Shown here piece by piece: positions 1-5,816 of a DNA stretch of 7,633 bases. Within the stretch, counting starts at the first letter, position 1. Every line of letters begins with the position of its first letter. Origin of the DNA: Paludibacteraceae bacterium (GTDB lineage Bacteria > Bacteroidota > Bacteroidia > Bacteroidales > Paludibacteraceae); contig JAGPGR010000074.1 in assembly GCA_018055865.1 (NCBI GenBank), forward strand, positions 1 to 7,633, given 5' to 3'. A program made the position numbers and the translations under genes. The notes beneath the pieces are model-generated. The model ran no database searches. It was not told the origin of the DNA and worked only from the letters and a program-made list of their open reading frames with translations.

Positions 1-329
1 AATATTATTTCCTCTGGTCTGAAAATGATACGCGCGATGCCAATTACCGCGTGAGATATGGAATTTCTAATTCTCCGATGGGACCTATCTCCATTCCGGA
101 AAACAATCTGAGTTTGACAAAAGACGAGAGTAAAGGAATTTACGGAACGGGGCATAATTCAGTAATTCAGGTGCCCGGAAAAGACGAGTGGTACATTATT
201 TACCACCGTTTTAATCGCCCGAATGGTATCAAAATGGGCTCACCGGCAGGATTCCATCGTGAGGTATGTATTGATAAAATGGAATTTGATCAAAAAGGTT
301 TTATTAAAAAAGTTGTAGTCACACCTTAA
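1..329 (+). CDS. GH43 family glycosidase, C-terminal fragment (5' end outside window)
   Basis: This is the last roughly 108 codons of a gene that enters from the left edge; the frame (codons starting at base 3) is open back to the edge, so the ATG at 51 is internal and not a start. The readable protein opens with Y-Y-F-L-W-S-E and contains G-T-G-H-N-S (His codon 153-155), followed by V-I-Q-V-P-G and W-Y-I-I-Y-H-R (201-209). These match the last blade of the GH43 five-bladed beta-propeller, where the His of the G-H-N/H-S motif sits at the centre of the active-site pocket. GH43 enzymes are mostly exo-acting inverting alpha-L-arabinofuranosidases or beta-xylosidases. The catalytic Asp, Asp and Glu lie upstream and cannot be checked, so specificity and localisation are open. 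There is no accessory domain after the propeller. The stop at 327-329 is 13 bp before the GH31 start, which implies co-transcription. Confidence 0.85.
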   Translation, partial: YYFLWSENDTRDANYRVRYGISNSPMGPISIPENNLSLTKDESKGIYGTGHNSVIQVPGKDEWYIIYHRFNRPNGIKMGSPAGFHREVCIDKMEFDQKGFIKKVVVTP

Positions 330-342
330 ATTCAGAAAAACT

Positions 343-2637
343 ATGAAAAAACAGTTCATTTCTTTATGCTTATTTCTTTTTGTAGTCGCACTGAATGCTC
401 AGAATTTTCAAAAGACGGATAATGGCATCAAATACAACACACAAGGAATAAATGTTGACATTTCACTACTTTCACCCGATATTGTCAGAGTTGTAAAATC
501 TCCGGAAGGTATTGATCGTAAAGGTCCGGATCTGGTCATACTGAAAGTAATCGGAAAAACCGATTTTCGGGTAGATCAGCATAAAAACGAAGTAACAATC
601 TCTACTGAAAAAGTAGAGGTGAAAACTGATTTGGAAACTGGTGAAATCCTGTTTAATACTGCTAACGGGAAAAGTTTACTGAGAGAAAAACCCTACGGAA
701 CACAATTTTCAGCCATTAAAGACGGACCAAACGACAGCTATAACATTCGTCAGGGATTTTTGCTGGATAAAGATGAAGCCATTTATGGACTCGGACAACA
801 GCAAACCGGTAAAATGAATCAGCGAAATCAGATCCTTCCCCTGCAAAATTGGAATATGAAGGTTTGCATTCCGTTTGTCCAATCGGTAAAAGGATATGGG
901 ATTTACTGGGATCAATATTCTATTTCAGAATTTGTTGATAATCCGCAAGAGATGTCAATGCAGTCTGTTGGCATCAAGGCTGATTATTATTTTATGTACG
1001 GTGGAAATGCCGATGGAGTTATTGCTCAAATGCGAAAACTGACCGGCCAATCTCCGATGCTTCCACTTTGGGCGTATGGATTTTTTCAGAGCCGCGAACG
1101 TTATCAAAACCAATTTGAAACCCTGGATGTAGTGAAACAATATCGTAAGCTGGGTGTACCGCTGGATTGCATCATTCAGGACTGGCAGTACTGGGGGCGT
1201 GACAGTTTGTGGAATTTAATGGATTTCAATCCCGAAACATTCCCAAGACCACAGGAAATGGTGGACAGTGTGCATCAGATGAACGCTAAATTTATGATTG
1301 TGACGTGGCCCGGATTTGGACCGTTGACTCCCCAATACAAAGAATTGAAAGATAAGAATTTATTGATTAATTTTGATACCTGGCCTCCTAAATCGGGCAC
1401 AAAGCCTTACGATGTTTATAGCGCTGAAGCAAGAGATATTTATTGGAGGTATTTGAATAATGGTATATTCTCTAAAAATGTTGATGGTTTCTGGCTTGAT
1501 TCCACTGAGCCCGATCATATTAATGTAAAAGAATCAGATTACGACCAACCAACAAGTCTGGGAACTTTCAGAAGCGTACATAATGCATTCCCGTTGATGA
1601 CAGTGGGAGGTGTGTATAATCATTGGCGGGGCGAAACGTCTGATAAAAGAGTCGTAATCCTTACACGTTCGGCTTTCGCAGGACAACAACGATATGGAGC
1701 AAATACCTGGAGTGGTGATGTTTCTTCCGATTGGGGTACTCTGCGCAGGCAGATTCCGGGTGCTTTGAATTTTTCGCTGAGTGGAAATCCTTACTGGAAC
1801 TCAGACATAGGCGGATTCTTTGCCGGACGATATAATGCCGGTGGTGGAGCTAAAAATCCCGATTTTCAAGAGCTTTATGTTCGTTGGATGCAGTTTGCTG
1901 CCTTTACACCGATGATGCGTTCGCACGGAACGGACATCAGAAGAGAGATTTATCAGTTTGGAAAAAGGGGTGAATGGGCGTTTGATGTTCAGGAAAAGTA
2001 CATCAATCTGCGTTATTCTCTTCTTCCGTATATTTACAGCACATCGTGGGACGTTTCAAAAAATAACGGAACTTTCATGCGGGCGCTTGTGATGGATTTT
2101 TCACAGGATAAAAACGTTTGGAACATCGACAATGAATATATGTTTGGACAAAGTTTCCTTGTAAATCCGGTGACCGAAAAAGGGAAGGAAGAACAGGACG
2201 TTTATTTGCCTGGAGGCAGTGATTGGTTTGATTTCTGGACCAATGAAAAGACAACAGGAGGAATAACGGTTACTAAAAAGACGATGATTGATATAATTCC
2301 ATTGTATGTAAAAGCAGGAAGTATTATTCCGTTCGGACCGAAAGTACAGTTTGCAACTGAAAAAAAATGGGATAATCTGGAACTCAGAATATATCCCGGA
2401 GCAGATGGAACTTTCACCCTTTACGAAGATGAAAACGATAATTATAATTACGAAAAAGGGGCTTATACAGAAATTCTGTTGACCTGGAATAATGATACTA
2501 AAACGCTGACAATTGGGAATAGAAAAGGAAACTTCAAAGGAATGTTGAAAAACAGAAAGTTTACCATAAAACGAATTGACGGAGATACAAAAACAATTAC
2601 TTACAAAGGAAAAGAAATAAAATTAAAAATAGGATGA
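343..2637 (+). CDS. GH31 family alpha-glycosidase (alpha-xylosidase or alpha-glucosidase type), exported
   Basis: This 764-residue GH31 enzyme is a retaining exo-acting alpha-glycosidase. Residues 1-20 form a signal peptide (M-K-K, hydrophobic core, A-L-N-A then Q) with no lipobox Cys, so it is probably periplasmic. The N-terminal beta-sandwich spans about 22-235 and the (beta/alpha)8 barrel starts near 239 (M-L-P-L-W-A-Y-G). D-W-Q-Y-W lies at 280-284. The nucleophile is predicted to be D386 in W-L-D-S-T-E-P-D, and the acid/base D459 in W-S-G-D-V-S-S-D-W. M-M-R-S-H-G at 524-529 is the usual barrel-end substrate motif. The C-terminal beta region includes a DUF5110-like segment at about 679-706. 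The W-L-D-x-T-E-P form with D-W-Q-Y-W recalls bacterial GH31 enzymes such as the Bacteroides xyloglucan alpha-xylosidases. From memory, the B. ovatus enzyme carries a PA14 insert, which is absent here. Alpha-xylosidase is favoured by context but not proven. The gene ends in the 4-bp overlap with the GH27 gene. Confidence 0.93.
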   Translation: MKKQFISLCLFLFVVALNAQNFQKTDNGIKYNTQGINVDISLLSPDIVRVVKSPEGIDRKGPDLVILKVIGKTDFRVDQHKNEVTISTEKVEVKTDLETGEILFNTANGKSLLREKPYGTQFSAIKDGPNDSYNIRQGFLLDKDEAIYGLGQQQTGKMNQRNQILPLQNWNMKVCIPFVQSVKGYGIYWDQYSISEFVDNPQEMSMQSVGIKADYYFMYGGNADGVIAQMRKLTGQSPMLPLWAYGFFQSRERYQNQFETLDVVKQYRKLGVPLDCIIQDWQYWGRDSLWNLMDFNPETFPRPQEMVDSVHQMNAKFMIVTWPGFGPLTPQYKELKDKNLLINFDTWPPKSGTKPYDVYSAEARDIYWRYLNNGIFSKNVDGFWLDSTEPDHINVKESDYDQPTSLGTFRSVHNAFPLMTVGGVYNHWRGETSDKRVVILTRSAFAGQQRYGANTWSGDVSSDWGTLRRQIPGALNFSLSGNPYWNSDIGGFFAGRYNAGGGAKNPDFQELYVRWMQFAAFTPMMRSHGTDIRREIYQFGKRGEWAFDVQEKYINLRYSLLPYIYSTSWDVSKNNGTFMRALVMDFSQDKNVWNIDNEYMFGQSFLVNPVTEKGKEEQDVYLPGGSDWFDFWTNEKTTGGITVTKKTMIDIIPLYVKAGSIIPFGPKVQFATEKKWDNLELRIYPGADGTFTLYEDENDNYNYEKGAYTEILLTWNNDTKTLTIGNRKGNFKGMLKNRKFTIKRIDGDTKTITYKGKEIKLKIG
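2634..2637 (+). other. ATGA stop/start overlap coupling GH31 and GH27
   Basis: The GH31 stop TGA (2635-2637) lies inside the GH27 start ATG (2634-2636). Such 4-bp overlaps usually mean the same ribosomes reinitiate, keeping the output of the two genes in proportion. No separate ribosome binding site is evident upstream of this start, where the sequence is A-rich. The signal peptide beginning exactly at this ATG supports the start choice. Confidence 0.85.
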
Positions 2638-3989
2638 GAAAAATAATTCTGATATTTGGAATTTGCTTGCTGGGATTCTATTTGGGGGCTTCAGCACAGC
2701 AATTCAGAAAAGGAGAATTCAAAAACTGGGCAAAAACTCCACCCATGGGCTGGAACAGCTGGGATTGTTATGGACCGACAGTGATGGAGCACGAGGTGAA
2801 AAGTAACGCCGACTACATGGCTAAACACCTGAAGAAATACGGTTGGGAATACATCATTGTTGATATTCGCTGGTTTGTGGAGAACGATAAAGCCGGCGGA
2901 TACAATCAGACCGATCCTCGCTATGTGATGGATGAATATGGACGTTATTTGCCGGCTACAAATCGTTTTCCTTCAGCCCGTAACGGAAAAGGATTCAAAG
3001 AACTGGCTGATTATGTGCACAAAAAAGGATTGAAATTCGGGATTCATATTATGCGCGGAATTCCAAAAAAAGCTGTGGAAATGAAACTGCCGGTGAAGGG
3101 GACCAATGGAATTACTGCCGATAAAATATTTACCGATTCGATTCAATGCACCTGGTTGAGAGACAATTACACCATCATCGATGTGCCGGGAGCTCAGGAG
3201 TATTACAACTCCATTTTTGAACTGTATGCCTCCTGGGGAGTGGATTTTATTAAAATAGATGACCTGTCAAGGCCTTATCATCAGACCGAAATTGAGATGA
3301 TCCGCCAGGCGATTGACAATTGCGGTAGAAAAAGCGTTTTGAGTACATCGCCCCGCGAAACGCCTGTAAACAAGGCTGATCACGTGAAAGAAAACGCTAA
3401 TATGTGGCGGATGGTGGATGACGTGTGGGATGAGTGGCGACACATTATCCACTTGATGAAAGTAACTGAAAACTGGTATCCTTACATCGAGCCCACGTGG
3501 CCCGATTGTGATATGATTCCATTGGGAAGAATTTCTGTTCGGGGCGAAAGAGGAGCCGACCGCATGACCCGACTCACCAAAGATGAGCAATACACGCTGA
3601 TGAATTTCTTTACCATTTTCAAATCTCCATTGATGTTTGGGGGTGATTTGCCAAGTAATGACGCATTTACGTTGTCGCTACTTACTAATAAACAAGTGTT
3701 GAAAATGCACAAACTGGGAACCGGTGTACGCCAACTTTATCAGGACGATAAGAAACTGGCCATCACCTCCGAAAACAGAAAAACCGGTGAAGTGTATCTG
3801 GCTTTGTTCAACTTGTCGGATAATAAAGAAAACAGGGAAGTTCGGGTAAATTTGAGTGAACTCGGCATGCAAAAGTGCTCTGCAACTGACTTGTGGAGTG
3901 GTAAGAAAAGTGGTATTTATTCAGATGTAATTAGTGCTGAACTGCGTCCACATGCATCAATACTGTTAAAATTAAAGAAAGTAAAATAG
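2634..3989 (+). CDS. GH27 family alpha-galactosidase or beta-L-arabinopyranosidase-like enzyme, exported
   Basis: This 451-residue retaining clan GH-D glycosidase has a signal peptide at about 1-21 (hydrophobic core, then A-S-A before Q-Q) without a lipobox Cys, suggesting a periplasmic location. The GH27 start motif M-G-W-N-S-W-D lies at 38-44. The predicted nucleophile is D209 in F-I-K-I-D-D, and the predicted acid/base is D263 in W-R-M-V-D-D-V-W-D (258-266). A C-terminal beta domain, ending in H-A-S-I-L-L-K-L near the terminus, follows the barrel. Known GH27 activities are alpha-galactosidase, alpha-N-acetylgalactosaminidase, isomaltodextranase and beta-L-arabinopyranosidase. The strand-2 motif reads V-D-I-R-W (76-80): the first Asp (D77) is kept, but the second member of the classical sugar-binding D-D pair is Ile78. 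Specificity therefore may not be plain alpha-galactosidase. The ATG overlaps the GH31 stop (ATGA), indicating translational coupling. Confidence 0.92.
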   Translation: MRKIILIFGICLLGFYLGASAQQFRKGEFKNWAKTPPMGWNSWDCYGPTVMEHEVKSNADYMAKHLKKYGWEYIIVDIRWFVENDKAGGYNQTDPRYVMDEYGRYLPATNRFPSARNGKGFKELADYVHKKGLKFGIHIMRGIPKKAVEMKLPVKGTNGITADKIFTDSIQCTWLRDNYTIIDVPGAQEYYNSIFELYASWGVDFIKIDDLSRPYHQTEIEMIRQAIDNCGRKSVLSTSPRETPVNKADHVKENANMWRMVDDVWDEWRHIIHLMKVTENWYPYIEPTWPDCDMIPLGRISVRGERGADRMTRLTKDEQYTLMNFFTIFKSPLMFGGDLPSNDAFTLSLLTNKQVLKMHKLGTGVRQLYQDDKKLAITSENRKTGEVYLALFNLSDNKENREVRVNLSELGMQKCSATDLWSGKKSGIYSDVISAELRPHASILLKLKKVK

Positions 3990-3990
3990 T

Positions 3991-4002
3991 CAATAATTAT
4001 TG
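3991..4002. repeat. 12-bp perfect palindrome in the GH27-GH2 gap
   Basis: CAATAATTATTG reads the same on both strands and fills most of the 15-bp gap, ending 2 bp before the GH2 ATG. It is all A/T apart from its ends and has no loop, so it is too weak for an intrinsic terminator. A few palindromes of this size are expected by chance in a window this AT-leaning, so any operator or RNA-processing role is speculative. Confidence 0.4.
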
Positions 4003-4004
4003 AA

Positions 4005-5804
4005 ATGAACAAACTAATCATCCTTTCGTTGAGTTTACTGTCATTTTTACCTCTTTTCGGTGGTGAAACTGTATTGCAAAATGTTTTTTCAAGAGACACC
4101 CGGAGTTTGAACGGAAAATGGCACTACATCATTGATCCGTTCGATAACGGATACTTCGATTATCGGTTGCGTGTCAATCCGAACGGATTTGGTAAAAATT
4201 ATCAGGCCAAAAACAAATCCGAATTAGTAGAATATAACTTCAAAACATCGCCTTTGATGCAAGTGCCGGGAGATTGGAATACCCAACGTGAGCAATTGTT
4301 TTTCTACGAAGGAAGTATCTGGTTTCAGCGTGATTTTAACTACACTCCCAAGCCGGGAACAAAAGTGTTTTTATATTTCGGAGCCGTGAATTACCTGTGC
4401 AACGTGTATGTAAATGGTCAGAATGTTGGTATGCATGAAGGCGGTTTCACTCCATTTAATTTTGATGTGACCGACAAACTGAAAAGCGGAAATAATTTTG
4501 TGGTTTTACGTGTTAACAATGTGCGCAAACCCGAAGGTGTGCCAACAGTCAACGCCGACTGGTGGAATTACGGCGGAATTACCCGCGATGTTATGCTTGT
4601 TGATGTACCCGAAACTTATATTGATGATTATTCAGTCAGATTAGTAAAAGGCAGCTATACCGAAATTGAAGTCAGTGTAAGGCTCAACGCTCCTGTAGAA
4701 GGTGTGTCTGTGGATGTGAATATTCCGGAGTTAAAATTTAAAAAAACGGTAACGACTGATAAAAACGGGAAATCGTCGTTTGTTTTCAAAGCAAAGCCTC
4801 AGCTATGGTCACCCGAAAATCCAAAGCTCTATAATGTAAAAATATCGCAAAACACAGAGAATCTGGAGGATAGAATAGGTTTCAGACAAATAGAAACACG
4901 CAATAAAGATATTCTGATGAATGGAAAAAAAGTGTTCCTACGTGGAATTTCCATCCATGAAGAAGCACCTTTCCGCCAGGGCAGAGCCTGGAGCAAAGAA
5001 GATGCTGCCATTTTACTGGGCTGGGCCAAAGACCTAGGTTGTAATTTTGTCCGTCTGGCACATTACCCGCACAACGAGAATATGGTTCGCCTGGCTGAAG
5101 AAATGGGGCTTATGGTATGGTCCGAAATTCCGGTTTACTGGACCATTCACTGGGAAAATCCGGATACCTACCTGAATGCCGCCAATCAGCTCACAGATAT
5201 GATTGATCGTGATCACAACCGATGTGCAGTGGTGATATGGTCTATTGCCAACGAAACGCCTCACAGCGATGCCCGTAAAGAATTTTTGGCTAAATTAGCT
5301 CAGCTTGCAAGAGAGAAAGATAACTCCCGGCTGATAAGTATGGCCATGGAAGTTACCGGAGAATCTGCAACGTTGAGTAAAGTAAATGACCCGATGAATG
5401 AATATGTGGATATTGTAAGCTTCAATCAGTATCTGGGCTGGTACGGAGGCAATCTGGAGTCACCAAAAACGAGGAATTTTGAAATTCCTTACAACAAACC
5501 TGTTTTTATCAGTGAATTTGGAGCAGGAGCTTTGCAGGGTATGCATGGTGATAAAACCGAACGTTTCACGGAAGAATATCAGGAAGAATTGTACAAAAAC
5601 ACCCTGGAAATGCTCGATAGAATTGATGGCTTTGCAGGCACTTCGCCCTGGATACTTGTTGACTTTCACTCACCCCGACGACAATTAGCAGGCGTTCAGG
5701 ATTTCTTCAACCGAAAAGGGCTGATTTCCGACGATGGAATAAAGAAAAAGGCGTACTGGACGCTGAAAAATTTTTATGAAAATAAAAAAGAACAATATAA
5801 ATAA
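4005..5804 (+). CDS. GH2 family beta-glycosidase with beta-glucuronidase-like signature, exported
   Basis: This 599-residue GH2 enzyme has a hydrophobic export signal at about 1-20 with no lipobox Cys. The N-terminal jelly-roll (about 30-190) includes V-P-G-D-W-N and H-E-G-G-F-T-P-F, the latter close to the H-Q-G-G-Y-T-P-F of E. coli UidA. An Ig-like domain (about 200-290) precedes the catalytic barrel (about 295-595). The predicted acid/base is E417 in W-S-I-A-N-E, and the nucleophile E504 in F-I-S-E-F-G-A. Y480 in Q-Y-L-G-W-Y, W549, and N569/K571 in N-R-K-G match residues that define beta-glucuronidases; in E. coli UidA these are, from memory, E413, E504, Y472, W549, N566 and K568. The N-x-K pair grips the substrate carboxylate. 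Size also matches UidA (about 600 residues), with no extra C-terminal domains. Release of a beta-linked uronic acid is the best guess. A beta-galactosidase or related activity remains possible, because N-R-K-G also occurs in poorly characterised Bacteroidota GH2 enzymes. Confidence 0.92.
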   Translation: MNKLIILSLSLLSFLPLFGGETVLQNVFSRDTRSLNGKWHYIIDPFDNGYFDYRLRVNPNGFGKNYQAKNKSELVEYNFKTSPLMQVPGDWNTQREQLFFYEGSIWFQRDFNYTPKPGTKVFLYFGAVNYLCNVYVNGQNVGMHEGGFTPFNFDVTDKLKSGNNFVVLRVNNVRKPEGVPTVNADWWNYGGITRDVMLVDVPETYIDDYSVRLVKGSYTEIEVSVRLNAPVEGVSVDVNIPELKFKKTVTTDKNGKSSFVFKAKPQLWSPENPKLYNVKISQNTENLEDRIGFRQIETRNKDILMNGKKVFLRGISIHEEAPFRQGRAWSKEDAAILLGWAKDLGCNFVRLAHYPHNENMVRLAEEMGLMVWSEIPVYWTIHWENPDTYLNAANQLTDMIDRDHNRCAVVIWSIANETPHSDARKEFLAKLAQLAREKDNSRLISMAMEVTGESATLSKVNDPMNEYVDIVSFNQYLGWYGGNLESPKTRNFEIPYNKPVFISEFGAGALQGMHGDKTERFTEEYQEELYKNTLEMLDRIDGFAGTSPWILVDFHSPRRQLAGVQDFFNRKGLISDDGIKKKAYWTLKNFYENKKEQYK

Positions 5805-5816
5805 AAGGGTGACAAA
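5805..5816 (+). promoter_or_regulatory. Possible weak Shine-Dalgarno-like site before the GH51 gene
   Basis: The gap between the GH2 stop and the GH51 ATG contains A-A-G-G-G-T, with seven bases between the last G and the start. This is the only purine-rich stretch suitably spaced before a start in the window. The starts at 343, 2634 and 4005 have only A/T-rich leaders, as is normal in Bacteroidota. The site supports ATG 5817 as the start, but its strength is doubtful. Confidence 0.3.

Noticed and set aside
51..329. A separate 92-residue gene starting at ATG 51
   Set aside because: The frame is open upstream to the left edge and the upstream residues continue the GH43 fold, so ATG 51 is an internal Met of a truncated gene.
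330..342. Promoter of the Bacteroidota -33/-7 type between genes
   Set aside because: The gaps are only 12 to 15 bp and contain no TTTG / TAnnTTTG pair with proper spacing; any promoter is outside the window.
709..1140. Minus-strand open frames inside the GH31 gene (709-915, 955-1140, and 2202-2417)
   Set aside because: They lie wholly within a gene with intact catalytic motifs, resemble no known protein, and have no gene context of their own.
3267..4099. Minus-strand open frames inside GH27 and across the GH27-GH2 junction (3267-3590, 3482-3712, 3678-3872, 3917-4099)
   Set aside because: These are shadows of well-supported plus-strand genes, overlap each other, and show no recognisable domain.
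5479..5688. Plus-strand 69-codon frame inside the GH2 gene, with minus-strand frames at 4829-5029, 5034-5264 and 5460-5669
   Set aside because: The GH2 frame here carries the nucleophile E504 and the region leading to N-R-K-G, so these alternative frames are incidental.
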